From Paenibacillus sp. FSL R5-0341 (GTDB taxonomy: Bacteria; Bacillota; Bacilli; Paenibacillales; Paenibacillaceae): a stretch of DNA of 64,000 nucleotides. The position numbers were made by a program, and so were the translations under genes. Each line of letters begins with the position of its first letter. The first letter of the stretch is position 1. Below are positions 45,060 through 54,584 of the stretch, piece after piece. Under the pieces are notes generated by a model that did no database searches, was not told the DNA's origin, and worked only from the letters and a program-made list of their open reading frames with translations. The stretch covers positions 2,790,001 to 2,854,000 of the forward strand of contig NZ_CP150241.1 in NCBI RefSeq assembly GCF_037975235.1, written 5' to 3'.

Positions 45060-47399
45060 ATGAACGATAGTGTAGCAGGCAGCCATATTCACTTTGTATT
45101 GGATGCGGAAGATAAGGAAATTCGTGCGGGTCGCATGACTGGCAGTGGCGGCAAAAGCCCACGAGGGAAGTCGTATGACTTTACCAATTATTATATGACT
45201 CGTAATGCTAAACCCCATATTCCTGTGGTTGGTGAATTTCATTTCTCCAGATTCGCTTACCTGCAGTGGGAGGAAGAATTACTGAAGATGAAGGCAGGCG
45301 GGGTGAACATCATCGCTTCTTATGTCTTCTGGAATTTTCACGAGGAGCATGAAGGTGAGTTTAATTGGTCGGGAAATCTGAATTTGCGGCACTTTGTGGA
45401 TCTGTGTGGCAAACATCAGCTGCCTCTGATCGTGCGGATTGGTCCATTCTGTCATGGAGAAGTTCGCAATGGAGGGATGCCGGATTGGTTATTCAGTTAC
45501 CCATTTGAAGTCAGATCGAATGATGAAGGATACCTGTATTATGCCAAGCGACTATATCGCGAGATTGCCCGTCAGCTCAATGGCTGTTTTCACCAAGAGG
45601 GTGGGCCCGTTATAGCCGTACAGTTGGAAAATGAGTACATGCACGCTGGCGCACCCATGGATGCCTGGGGATATACACGTGAAAAGTATATTTACTCCGG
45701 CCGGGACGGGCGGGAACATCTAAAGGTGCTTCGCCGTATTGCCGAAGAAGTCGGCATGAAGCCCATGTTCTATACAGCCACGGCTTGGGGGAATGCTGCG
45801 GTTCCTGAAGAAGGCACGTTGCCGATGCTAGCGGGGTATGCGTACACACCATGGATTCCGAATCAGCCTCCAAGCCGCGAGTATTTATTCCGGGATCTGC
45901 ACATGAATCCTGTTGAAGAAGTGGATTATGACAGTCTGGAGTATCCTGCGGCGTATTGTGAGCTTGCTGGCGGTATGCAGGTCAGTTATCACGCGCGTCC
46001 AGTTGTCGATGCGGACAGTGTTGAGGCAATGACCATTGTGAAGCTGGCAAACGGCAGTAATCTCGTCGGATATTATATGTATCATGGCGGTACCAATCCG
46101 ATAGGGCAAAAATCTTATATGAATGAACAGGCATTGCCGAAAATGACGTATGACTATCAAGCCCCACTTGGGGAATTCGGACGTATTGGTGAATCGTATG
46201 ACCGTATTCGTACCTTGTCCATGTTCCTGGAAGCCTACGGTGAGTTGCTTGCACCAATGGGCAGTGTTATACCGGAAGATCAACATGTGATAACACCGGA
46301 GAACACGATGGATCTGCGCTGGTCTGTTCGTCAACAAGCTGGTTCGGGATTTCTGTTCATGAATAATTATCAGGATCATGTAGCGTTGCCTGATCGTGAT
46401 ATTCAATTGGCGCTGCATACCAGCCAAGGAACGGCTTCTTATCCAAGAGAAGGCACGATGCAGCTGAAATCCGGTATGGCTGTCATTCTTCCTTTCCATA
46501 TGAATCTGAGTGGAATGAAGATCATTAGTGCTACTGTTCAGCCACTGACCCGATTTATGGTAAATCAGGAGCTTACGGCTGTCTTTTATGCTCATGAAGG
46601 TATGACGCCTGAGTATGTTATGGATGCATCATCCGTTACAAATGTGGATATGCCCAAAGGCACAGTATCTGAGCAGGGAAATGAAGTTGTGATCTACCCG
46701 ATTGCCGGCAAGGACCATCATCTGAGAGTCACAACATCCGACGGTATGGTCATACGAATCATTACATTGACCCGTGATGAGGCATTGCATGCCTACCGTT
46801 TCCATGTGGGCGGAGAAGAAAGGCTTGTGATTAGCAGTAGTCATTTGTATGTACAGAATGAAATGCTCATATGCACATCTGTGGAGCAACCGGAGATGGA
46901 GGTATCCTTTTATCCGGCACCAGAACAGATTACCGCTTCTGAATATGTTGTGTCATCCCAGTCTAAGCAAGGAGTATTCGATACGTACACAATCCAAGTT
47001 TCGCCTTACAAACCTGCTGTAGAGGTTGATTATCCGAAAGAGCATGCAGCAACACTGAAATTGGACACAATATGGCCGGAACATGTCGATGACGTGTGGG
47101 TTGAGATTGATTATGAAGGTGACGTTGCAGCAGCACATATTCATCATCAGATGTTAACGGATCATATTCACTATGGGCATAGCTGGATGCTTGGATTGAA
47201 GCAATCCCGTCATTTGCTGGCTGATCATGCGTTACGTCTGTCCATAACGCCAATTCGAAGAGGTACGACTGAGAGTTATGTGAATCAAGCTTATGTTGAG
47301 CGCTTTGAGGGTGTGGAGATCGGGAAGTTCAATCAGATTCGAGTGATACCTCAGTACCGGGTGGGGTTGGTGCTGGCGGGAGTTAGGGAAGGCGCTTAG
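45060..47399 (+). CDS. GH35 family beta-galactosidase
   Basis: A 779-residue retaining glycosidase of family GH35 without signal peptide, so probably intracellular. Seen: the TIM-barrel start GEFHFSRFAYLQWEEELLKMKAGG, the acid/base glutamate in AVQLENEYMHAG (about residue 190), the nucleophile glutamate in YCELAGGMQVSYH (about 302) and YYMYHGGTNPIG. C-terminal beta domains follow. It would hydrolyse terminal beta-galactose from imported oligosaccharides such as galactan fragments, in line with the extracellular galactanase-like GH43 in this window. It is co-transcribed with the DUF5107-TPR protein and followed by a terminator. Confidence 0.88.
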   Translation: MNDSVAGSHIHFVLDAEDKEIRAGRMTGSGGKSPRGKSYDFTNYYMTRNAKPHIPVVGEFHFSRFAYLQWEEELLKMKAGGVNIIASYVFWNFHEEHEGEFNWSGNLNLRHFVDLCGKHQLPLIVRIGPFCHGEVRNGGMPDWLFSYPFEVRSNDEGYLYYAKRLYREIARQLNGCFHQEGGPVIAVQLENEYMHAGAPMDAWGYTREKYIYSGRDGREHLKVLRRIAEEVGMKPMFYTATAWGNAAVPEEGTLPMLAGYAYTPWIPNQPPSREYLFRDLHMNPVEEVDYDSLEYPAAYCELAGGMQVSYHARPVVDADSVEAMTIVKLANGSNLVGYYMYHGGTNPIGQKSYMNEQALPKMTYDYQAPLGEFGRIGESYDRIRTLSMFLEAYGELLAPMGSVIPEDQHVITPENTMDLRWSVRQQAGSGFLFMNNYQDHVALPDRDIQLALHTSQGTASYPREGTMQLKSGMAVILPFHMNLSGMKIISATVQPLTRFMVNQELTAVFYAHEGMTPEYVMDASSVTNVDMPKGTVSEQGNEVVIYPIAGKDHHLRVTTSDGMVIRIITLTRDEALHAYRFHVGGEERLVISSSHLYVQNEMLICTSVEQPEMEVSFYPAPEQITASEYVVSSQSKQGVFDTYTIQVSPYKPAVEVDYPKEHAATLKLDTIWPEHVDDVWVEIDYEGDVAAAHIHHQMLTDHIHYGHSWMLGLKQSRHLLADHALRLSITPIRRGTTESYVNQAYVERFEGVEIGKFNQIRVIPQYRVGLVLAGVREGA

Positions 47400-47467
47400 T
47401 CTAGATCAGGGATTAAACAACAGATAAACAAGACTTAAACAAGAGTTAACTGACGTTAATAATACAG

Positions 47468-47512
47468 AGGGTTCTTTCTCCGAGCGATTGTGAGGGGAGA
47501 GAGCCTTTTTAT
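47468..47512 (+). terminator. Terminator after the GH35 gene
   Basis: GGTTCTTTCTCC pairs with GGGGAGAGAGCC (three wobbles) and is followed by T5. Confidence 0.7.
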
Positions 47513-47562
47513 TTTGCTGTGTGATGTAAAAACAAATGATTCCTAATCATGGTAAAAACATC

Positions 47563-47591
47563 TTGACTGGTAAGCGTTTTCATTTTATTAT
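47563..47591 (+). promoter_or_regulatory. Promoter of the mannanase gene with cre in the spacer
   Basis: TTGACT (47563-47568) and TATTAT (47586-47591) are 17 bases apart. The leader to the ATG at 47766 is about 170 bases of AT-rich sequence in which nothing else was recognised. Confidence 0.55.
47569..47582 (+). promoter_or_regulatory. Candidate CcpA (cre) site for the mannanase gene
   Basis: GGTAAGCGTTTTCA agrees with the cre consensus TGWAARCGYTWNCW at 13 of 14 positions. It fills the promoter spacer, so CcpA binding would block RNA polymerase. Confidence 0.65.
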
Positions 47592-47765
47592 AACTTCATA
47601 ACCTTATCGATAAAGTTTATTCGAGTTAATAAAATAAGAATAAATAAGGTTATTATTGTTTTGTTAACTACTACAAAAACTTCTATTACCAACGATTTTA
47701 GTTAACTTATTGCCTAGAGCAGGGTTAATTGAAATAAATAAAAAATTACAGGAGGTTCCAAACGA

Positions 47766-48746
47766 ATGGTTAATCTGAAAAAGTGTACAATCTTCACGGT
47801 TATTGCTGCTCTCATGTTCATGGTACTGGGGAGTGCAGCCCCCAAAGCATCTGCTGCCACAGGATTTTATGTAAGCGGTAACAAATTGTATGATTCCACA
47901 GGAAAGCCTTTTGTCATGAGAGGTGTTAATCACGGACATTCCTGGTTCAAGAATGATTTGAATACCGCTATCCCTGCCATCGCCAAAACAGGTGCCAATA
48001 CGGTACGCATTGTTCTTTCAAATGGTAGCCTGTACACCAAAGATGATCTGAACGCTGTTAAAAATATTATTAATGTGGTTAACCAAAATAAAATGATAGC
48101 CGTACTCGAAGTCCATGACGCTACAGGAAAAGATGACTATAATTCGTTGGATGCCGCGGTGAACTACTGGATTAGCATTAAGGAAGCTTTGATTGGCAAA
48201 GAAGATCGGGTAATCGTCAACATCGCCAATGAATGGTATGGAACGTGGAATGGAAGTGCGTGGGCTGATGGTTACAAAAAAGCCATTCCGAAACTAAGAA
48301 ATGCTGGAATCAAAAATACGCTGATTGTGGATGCAGCCGGATGGGGACAATTCCCTCAATCCATCGTCGATTATGGACAAAGTGTATTTGCAGCGGACTC
48401 ACAGAAAAATACCGTGTTCTCCATTCATATGTATGAGTATGCGGGCAAAGATGCTGCAACCGTCAAAGCCAATATGGAGAATGTGCTGAACAAAGGCTTG
48501 GCGCTGATCATTGGTGAGTTCGGGGGATACCACACGAATGGTGATGTGGATGAGTATGCCATTATGAGATATGGTCAGGAAAAAGGGGTAGGCTGGCTTG
48601 CCTGGTCCTGGTACGGAAACAGTTCCGGTCTGAACTATCTGGACATGGCTACAGGTCCGAACGGAAGTTTGACGAGCTTCGGAAACACCGTAGTGAATGA
48701 TACCTATGGTATTAAAAACACTTCCCAAAAAGCGGGGATTTTCTAA
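47766..48746 (+). CDS. Secreted GH5 endo-beta-1,4-mannanase (subfamily 8 type)
   Basis: A 326-residue exported enzyme. The signal peptide ends near KASA-ATGFY. A single GH5 catalytic domain follows, with GKPFVMRGVNHGHSWF, the acid/base glutamate in VNIANEWYGTW (about residue 156) and the nucleophile in LIIGEFGGYH (about 250), then WLAWSWYGN. These stretches fit the GH5_8 bacterial mannanases that cut beta-1,4-mannan backbones. No carbohydrate-binding or SLH module is attached, so the enzyme is free. GGAGG is placed well before the ATG. Expression is probably glucose-repressed through the cre site. Confidence 0.88.
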   Translation: MVNLKKCTIFTVIAALMFMVLGSAAPKASAATGFYVSGNKLYDSTGKPFVMRGVNHGHSWFKNDLNTAIPAIAKTGANTVRIVLSNGSLYTKDDLNAVKNIINVVNQNKMIAVLEVHDATGKDDYNSLDAAVNYWISIKEALIGKEDRVIVNIANEWYGTWNGSAWADGYKKAIPKLRNAGIKNTLIVDAAGWGQFPQSIVDYGQSVFAADSQKNTVFSIHMYEYAGKDAATVKANMENVLNKGLALIIGEFGGYHTNGDVDEYAIMRYGQEKGVGWLAWSWYGNSSGLNYLDMATGPNGSLTSFGNTVVNDTYGIKNTSQKAGIF

Positions 48747-48763
48747 TCCGCCGATGAAACAGG

Positions 48764-48797
48764 AACACTCTGACGTTCACGTCAGGGTGTTTTTTTA
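48764..48797 (+). terminator. Terminator after the mannanase gene
   Basis: AACACTCTGACG-TTCA-CGTCAGGGTGTT followed by a T run. Confidence 0.85.
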
Positions 48798-48852
48798 ATA
48801 AAAGTGCTAAATCCATATTAGTTTTTGAATTTTTCCGTTTATATTTAAAATC

Positions 48853-48871
48853 TTTTGTTTTCAAAACAAAA
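48853..48871. promoter_or_regulatory. 19-bp perfect palindrome upstream of rhaEW
   Basis: TTTTGTTTT and AAAACAAAA flank a central C, 55 bases before the rhaEW start. It is a candidate operator for the rhamnose regulator, which is not in the window. Confidence 0.45.
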
Positions 48872-48925
48872 CAAAGATGATAAACTCGGATTAGGAATAA
48901 AACAAACATTATCGGAGGGAAACGA

Positions 48926-50995
48926 ATGGTACAGAGTTTATGGAATGCATCGCAGGCATCTGAGAAAACAACAGGACTGGAGCAATTGGTTTACCGATCC
49001 AATCTGATTGGAACCGATCGCAGTGTATGTAACATTTTCGGTGGAAATACGTCTACCAAAACGACAGTGAAGGATTTTCGTGGTCGTGATGTAGAAGTAA
49101 TGTATGTGAAAGGCAGCGGATCCGATCTGGGTTCCATGGAAGCGAAGCATTTTACCGGACTTGGGCTGGAGGACATTCGACCATTAATTGAACGTGAATC
49201 CATGTCGGATGAAGAGATGGTTGAATATCTGGGACATTGCATGATTGATGCCAAGCACCCGCGTGCCTCCATCGAGACTCTTCTGCATGCGTTCCTTCCA
49301 TATAAGCATGTGGATCATACGCACCCGGATGCGATTATCAGTCTGTGTTGTGCGCATAACGGTAAGGAATTAGCGAGAGAGATTTACGGTGATCGTTTTG
49401 TATGGGTACCATATGTACGTCCTGGGTTTACGTTATCTAAAATGATTGCTGAAAGCGTATTCTCGAATCCCAATGCGGAACTTGTACTGATGGAAAAACA
49501 CGGGCTCGTGACTTGGGGAGAAACATCCGAAGAATGTTACGCTCAAACGATCAAGATTATCAATGAAGCGGAAGCATTCATTGAAGCACGGGTGGACGAA
49601 GGAAGTTTGTTCGGTGGTGTGAAGCACCCGGCATTGGCCGCTGATGTTCGGCGTCAGATCGTATCACATGTGATGCCAACGATTCGTGGAGCAGTATCGG
49701 ATAGCAAAAAAATGATTTTGTCCTTTGATGATCAGGAGAATGTACTTGCCTTTGTTGGTGGGGCGGATTCTCCGCAATTGTCTCAGGTGGGCGCGGCTTG
49801 CCCGGATCATCTGGTACATACCAAAGTGGTACCTCTGTTCATTGATTGGACGCCGGATGCGAATGATATCGAAGGCTTGAAAGCGAAGCTGGTGGAAGGC
49901 GTGGCAGCCTACAAAGAGCAATATCAGCAGTATTTTGAAAGCAATAAAAACGAAGGTGACGTCATGTTCGAAGCGGCTCCTCGCGTTATCCTGATTCCTG
50001 GTGTGGGCATGATCAACACAGGCAAGAGTTGGGCACTTTCCCAAGTAAGCGGTGCATTGTATCACAGAGCCATTGCCGTTATGCGTGGAGCCACTAGCCT
50101 GGGTCAATTCGTATCGCTCAGTGCAAACGAATCTTACAATGTGGAGTACTGGCCGCTGGAATTGTACAAATTATCTCTGGCTCCCGCAGAAACCGAATTC
50201 TCCCGCAAAGTGGCATTTATTACAGGTGGAGCAGGCGGTATCGGAAGTGAAACAGCACGTAGATTGGTATCTGAAGGCGCTCATGTCGTGCTCGCTGATC
50301 TCAACCTGGAGGGCGCACAGAAGGTAGCGCAGGAGATCAATGAGCAATACGGTGCGAATCGTGCTTATGCGCTGAAAATGGACGTGACCGATGAAGAAGC
50401 CGTTCAATCTGCGTATGCAGATGTTGCGGTGCAGTATGGCGGAGTGGATATCATCGTGAACAATGCCGGACTGGCGACATCCAGCCCATTTGATGAAACG
50501 TCCCTGAAAGAATGGAACCTGAACATGAATGTACTGGGTACAGGTTATTTCCTTGTGGCTCGTGAAGCCTTCAAGCTGATGAAACAGCAGGGTATTGGTG
50601 GAAGCATGGTATTTATCGGGTCCAAAAACTCGGTGTATGCGGGTAAAAGTGCCTCTGCTTACAGCTCGGCCAAAGCACTGGAAGCACATCTCGCACGCTG
50701 TATTGCAGCAGAAGGCGGGGAGTATGGCATTCGTGTCAATACGATTCTTCCTGATGCTATTCTTCAGGGGTCAGCAATCTGGAACGGTTCCTGGAGAAAC
50801 GAACGAGCAGCGGCATACGGTATCGAGCCGGATCAATTGGAAGAGTATTACCGCAAACGGACGACATTGCTCGTAAATATTTACCCAAGAGATATTGCGG
50901 AAGGGATCGCATTCTTTGCTTCTTCGAAATCCGAAAAAACAACCGGTTGCATGATGACCATTGATGGCGGTGTACCGGCAGCATTTACACGTTAA
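48926..50995 (+). CDS. rhaEW: Bifunctional rhamnulose-1-phosphate aldolase/L-lactaldehyde dehydrogenase
   Basis: A 689-residue fusion, the same length as B. subtilis RhaEW (YuxG). The N-terminal half is a class II aldolase/adducin domain (zinc-type histidines in VDHTHPDAIISLCCAHNG, plus VLMEKHGLVTWG) that splits rhamnulose-1-phosphate to DHAP and L-lactaldehyde. The C-terminal half is a short-chain dehydrogenase (FITGGAGGIGSETARRL, IIVNNAGLATSS, and the catalytic YSSAKALE) that oxidises the lactaldehyde. It has a GGAGG ribosome binding site and is 18 bases from rhaA in an operon. The rhamnulokinase gene is not in the window. Confidence 0.9.
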   Translation: MVQSLWNASQASEKTTGLEQLVYRSNLIGTDRSVCNIFGGNTSTKTTVKDFRGRDVEVMYVKGSGSDLGSMEAKHFTGLGLEDIRPLIERESMSDEEMVEYLGHCMIDAKHPRASIETLLHAFLPYKHVDHTHPDAIISLCCAHNGKELAREIYGDRFVWVPYVRPGFTLSKMIAESVFSNPNAELVLMEKHGLVTWGETSEECYAQTIKIINEAEAFIEARVDEGSLFGGVKHPALAADVRRQIVSHVMPTIRGAVSDSKKMILSFDDQENVLAFVGGADSPQLSQVGAACPDHLVHTKVVPLFIDWTPDANDIEGLKAKLVEGVAAYKEQYQQYFESNKNEGDVMFEAAPRVILIPGVGMINTGKSWALSQVSGALYHRAIAVMRGATSLGQFVSLSANESYNVEYWPLELYKLSLAPAETEFSRKVAFITGGAGGIGSETARRLVSEGAHVVLADLNLEGAQKVAQEINEQYGANRAYALKMDVTDEEAVQSAYADVAVQYGGVDIIVNNAGLATSSPFDETSLKEWNLNMNVLGTGYFLVAREAFKLMKQQGIGGSMVFIGSKNSVYAGKSASAYSSAKALEAHLARCIAAEGGEYGIRVNTILPDAILQGSAIWNGSWRNERAAAYGIEPDQLEEYYRKRTTLLVNIYPRDIAEGIAFFASSKSEKTTGCMMTIDGGVPAAFTR

Positions 50996-51013
50996 ATAGG
51001 AGGGTTCTTGCGG

Positions 51014-52285
51014 ATGGATAACCAAGTCAAGCAAGCGTATGAAGCAGCCAAGGCATTGTATGCCCAGCACGGAATTGATACGGACGAGGTACTGAACAAA
51101 CTCGCGGAGATCAAAGTATCTGTACACTGTTGGCAAGGCGACGATGTTAAAGGCTTCCTGAACAAAGATGGAGAGTTAACAGGTGGTATTTCCGTGACAG
51201 GTCAGTATCCGGGGGCTGCAACCACGCCTGCTGAACTTCGCAACGATTTGGAGCAAGCTTTCGCTCTGATTCCCGGTAAACATAAGGTCAATCTGCATGC
51301 GATCTACACGGATACAGACGAGAAGGTTGAGCTGGATCGGATTGAGCCGAAGCATTATGAGAACTGGGTGAAATGGGCCAAAGAACAAGGACTCGGTCTG
51401 GACTTTAACCCAACGTGTTTTTCCCATGAAAAATCAAGTGACGGGTTCACGCTCAGTCATCCGGACCCTGAGATTCGCAAGTTCTGGATTGATCACTGCA
51501 AGGCGTCTCGCCGGATTGGCGCTTACTTCGGCGAACAGCTTGGTCAGACTTGTGTAACCAATGTATGGGTGCCAGACGGATTCAAGGATAATCCGGTTGA
51601 CCGGTTGACACCACGCAAGCGTCTCAAGGAATCGCTGGATGAAGTATTCGGCGAACCACTTAACCCGGAGCACAACCTGGACGCGGTAGAGAGTAAGCTG
51701 TTTGGTCTCGGTTCGGAGGCTTATGTGGTGGGTTCTCATGAGTTCTATATGGGTTACGGATTGCAAAATGATACGTTAATCTGCCTGGATGCGGGTCATT
51801 TTCATCCTACAGAGGTTATCTCCAATAAACTGTCGTCCCTATCTTTGTTTACTAGCGGCATTCTGCTTCACGTAAGCCGCCCGATGCGCTGGGACAGTGA
51901 CCACGTCGTAATCATGGACGATGAGTTACTGGAAATTGCCCGTGAACTGGTTCGACATGATCTGCTTGGGACCACACATATTGGATTGGATTTCTTTGAT
52001 GCAAGTATTAACCGTGTAGCTGCATGGGTTGTGGGTACACGTAATACGATCAAAGCCCTTCTGCGTGCGATGCTGGAACCGGTGGATGCCTTGAAACAAG
52101 CTGAGTTGGACGGAGATTACACCCTGCGTCTCGCGTTAACGGAAGAGTTCAAATCCTATCCGTTTGGCGCGATCTGGGACTACTATTGTGCTCAGCAAGG
52201 CGTTCCAGTTCGTGAAAAGTGGATCACCGATATCAAAACCTATGAACAAGACGTATTGCTACAGCGTGATAAATCATTGGTGTAA
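51014..52285 (+). CDS. rhaA: L-rhamnose isomerase
   Basis: Converts L-rhamnose to L-rhamnulose in the cytosol with divalent metals. The 423-residue product has the normal length and the typical stretches [55 protein letters not shown] and DSDHVVI. The start is ATG 51014 with AGGAGGG nine bases upstream; an in-frame TTG at 51008 is closer to the ribosome binding site and less likely. Second gene of the rhaEW-rhaA operon, closed by a terminator. Confidence 0.92.
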   Translation: MDNQVKQAYEAAKALYAQHGIDTDEVLNKLAEIKVSVHCWQGDDVKGFLNKDGELTGGISVTGQYPGAATTPAELRNDLEQAFALIPGKHKVNLHAIYTDTDEKVELDRIEPKHYENWVKWAKEQGLGLDFNPTCFSHEKSSDGFTLSHPDPEIRKFWIDHCKASRRIGAYFGEQLGQTCVTNVWVPDGFKDNPVDRLTPRKRLKESLDEVFGEPLNPEHNLDAVESKLFGLGSEAYVVGSHEFYMGYGLQNDTLICLDAGHFHPTEVISNKLSSLSLFTSGILLHVSRPMRWDSDHVVIMDDELLEIARELVRHDLLGTTHIGLDFFDASINRVAAWVVGTRNTIKALLRAMLEPVDALKQAELDGDYTLRLALTEEFKSYPFGAIWDYYCAQQGVPVREKWITDIKTYEQDVLLQRDKSLV

Positions 52286-52304
52286 CCGCATTTATTTTTT
52301 GTAT

Positions 52305-52342
52305 AAACCACTACGGAATTAAATTTCCGTGGTGGTTTTTTT
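52305..52342 (+). terminator. Terminator after rhaA
   Basis: AAACCACTACGGAA pairs with TTTCCGTGGTGGTTT and is followed by a T run. Confidence 0.85.
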
Positions 52343-52443
52343 GGCATAATTGCGCTGAAATGCATAACTAAGGCGATTGCTTCCATACTAGGAATATAGA
52401 TCCGTATCGCATACGTATGTCACGCAGAGGAGGATTACTAGAG

Positions 52444-54117
52444 TTGAATCTAGCCCACAACAAACTGTATATTGCTGCACTTGGCGGCGTGAATGAAATA
52501 GGGAAGAATATGTATTTCATCCAGTACAATCAGGACATCATCGTGATTGACTGTGGTTCGAAGTTCCCCGATGAAACCTTGCCGGGGATTGATCTGATCA
52601 TTCCGGATGTAGCGTATCTGTTGGAGAATCTGGATAAAGTAAGGGGTCTGGTGGTCACCCACGGACACGAGGATCATATCGGTGGCATTCCCTATCTGTT
52701 AAAACAAATGAACATCCCGGTGTATGCATCCAGGCTTACGCGCGGGCTGATCGAACTTAAACTGAAAGAGCATGGGCTGCTGCGCCAGGCGGACCTGCAC
52801 ACGATCGATGCTCATTCCAGCATTACGCTGGGAGGGATCGAAGTTTCCTTTTTCGCAACGAGTCATAGTATTCCGGATTGTCTTGGAATCTTCTTTCAGA
52901 CCCCAGTCGGCAATGTCGTGCACACGGGAGATTTCAAATTCGACATGTCACCTGTGCATGGACCTTTCCCAGATCTGCACCGCATGGCCGAGATCGGCAA
53001 GCAGGGCGTTCATATATTGCTCTCCGAGAGTACCAATGCAGAAAGACCCGGATTTACACCTTCCGAGCGTATTGTGGGAGACCACATTCTGGATGCCTTT
53101 ATTCGTGCAAAACAAAAAGTATTTATCTCCACCTTTGCATCAAATGTCAGCAGGGTACAGCAGATTGTGAATGCAGCATTCGAGACGGGGCGCAAACTGG
53201 CACTGTTGGGCAGAAGCATGGTGAATGTGGTATCGGTCGCCAGTGAATTGGGGTATTTGCAAGTTCCTGACGGATTGCTGATTGAAGCCATCGATTCAGA
53301 TCAGTTTCCACCTGAACAAGTCGTTGTCTTATGTACCGGTAGTCAGGGGGAAGCCATGGCAGCATTGTCACGTTTGGCATCCGGTAAACATCCTCACGTA
53401 AGAATTAACGCCGGGGATACGGTTATTATTGCTGCCGGAGCCATTCCGGGCAATGAACGAAATCTTGCACATGTAATTGATAACCTCTATGTTCTCGGAG
53501 CACGTGTGATATATGGTTCAAGTGGTGCAGCAGGAATGCATGTCTCCGGACACGGCAGTCAGGAAGAACTCAAATTGATGCTGACCCTGATGAAGCCGGA
53601 TTATCTGATTCCGATCCACGGTGAGTTTCGCATGTTGTATCAACACAGACTGCTTGCTGAATCCGTAGGTATAGAGCGTGATCATGTGTTTATCGTGAAC
53701 AATGGGGATATGGTCCAGTACAAAGACGGAACTGCTTCTCTGGGTCCCAAAATTGCGTCGGGCAACAGCCTCGTAGACGGTCTGATCATGGGCGATGTCG
53801 GCAATATTGTACTGCGTGATCGCAGGCAACTGTCATCCGATGGCATGCTGGTCATTGTGACTACACTGAGCAAAACGGAGAAACAGATGGTCACGTCACC
53901 CGAAATTATCTCCAGAGGTTTTGTGTTCGTCAAAGACTCGGAAGAATTCATGCATGAGATTCATGAGCTGGTTCTGAACCGGATGGGTGAGTTGACCGGG
54001 GCTGGTGTGAATCAGTGGAATGTGATCAAAAGGAAGCTGAAAGACGAGATCGGTCACTACATTTACGCTCAAACCAAAAGAAGACCTATGATCTTGCCTA
54101 TTATTATTGAAGTCTGA
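52444..54117 (+). CDS. RNase J family ribonuclease
   Basis: A 557-residue beta-lactamase/beta-CASP ribonuclease, close in length and sequence to B. subtilis RNase J1. Seen: ALGGVNEIGKNMYFIQ, the metal motif THGHEDHIGGIPYLL, VHTGDFKFD, the beta-CASP stretch STFASNVSRVQQI, LCTGSQGEAMAALSRL, VSGHGSQEELKLML and PIHGEFRM, with the ending TKRRPMILPIIIEV. It would act as 5'-3' exonuclease and endonuclease in RNA turnover. The start is probably TTG 52444 with GAGGAGG upstream; the in-frame ATG at 52417 would translate that ribosome binding site (MSRRGGLLE). This could be J1 or an extra paralogue; the usual J1 neighbours are absent. Confidence 0.87.
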   Translation: MNLAHNKLYIAALGGVNEIGKNMYFIQYNQDIIVIDCGSKFPDETLPGIDLIIPDVAYLLENLDKVRGLVVTHGHEDHIGGIPYLLKQMNIPVYASRLTRGLIELKLKEHGLLRQADLHTIDAHSSITLGGIEVSFFATSHSIPDCLGIFFQTPVGNVVHTGDFKFDMSPVHGPFPDLHRMAEIGKQGVHILLSESTNAERPGFTPSERIVGDHILDAFIRAKQKVFISTFASNVSRVQQIVNAAFETGRKLALLGRSMVNVVSVASELGYLQVPDGLLIEAIDSDQFPPEQVVVLCTGSQGEAMAALSRLASGKHPHVRINAGDTVIIAAGAIPGNERNLAHVIDNLYVLGARVIYGSSGAAGMHVSGHGSQEELKLMLTLMKPDYLIPIHGEFRMLYQHRLLAESVGIERDHVFIVNNGDMVQYKDGTASLGPKIASGNSLVDGLIMGDVGNIVLRDRRQLSSDGMLVIVTTLSKTEKQMVTSPEIISRGFVFVKDSEEFMHEIHELVLNRMGELTGAGVNQWNVIKRKLKDEIGHYIYAQTKRRPMILPIIIEV

Positions 54118-54183
54118 GGTCGTACGGAATAGGGAGCGTTCTTGTGTTAGTGGCCTGTGTAAACGTGTATATGGAAGCTTAAC

Positions 54184-54248
54184 AGCCTGAGGAATGTCGG
54201 ATCATACTTCGGTATGAACGTCACATTGTCATCGGGCTTTTGCTTTTT
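54184..54248 (+). terminator. Structured terminator after the RNase J gene
   Basis: An outer stem (GCCTGA../..ATCGGGC with AATGT/ACATT) encloses a UUCG-capped hairpin TCATAC-TTCG-GTATGA, and is followed by TTTTGCTTTTT. Confidence 0.65.
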
Positions 54249-54333
54249 CATCACGAATGTACACGGTGCGCTATAAATTGAGTTGAATCAAATTCCCCAT
54301 GGGTTTGCGATTCGAAGTATAATAAAAGGTAAA

Positions 54334-54560
54334 CTATATGAATTGAACTAAACATTCACACGAGAACGTAGAGGACAGAAAAAACCTGAAGAAGCGGAGC
54401 TAAAAGCTTTCTGAAAGAAAGCTACTTCGGAAGCATACACCTCGCCTTTATCACCGGATTTCCCCTTTAAAAAGGGAAAAATCTGGGGATAACAGCGATC
54501 GGCAGGTTATTCTGTCATCGGAGTGGTAAGTGTGAATATTCTTGAGTTCAATTTATATAG
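54334..54560. repeat. Inverted-repeat element, copy A (leader of lacI-type gene)
   Basis: Ends CTATATGAATTGAACT and its near inverse (54530-54560), then TTCACAC/GTGTGAA, make terminal inverted repeats of about 30 bases. The interior carries the family core, TCGCCTTTATCACCGGATTT then ATCTGGGGATAACAGCGAT, which itself folds as a hairpin. A TATAAT at 54318-54323 lies just before it and the gene starts 25 bases after it. Related copies are at 55710-55893 and, inverted, at 63659-63848. The rest of the 54118-54584 gap holds the RNase J terminator. Confidence 0.8.
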
Positions 54561-54584
54561 CTAATAGAAATAAGAGGAGTCTTT

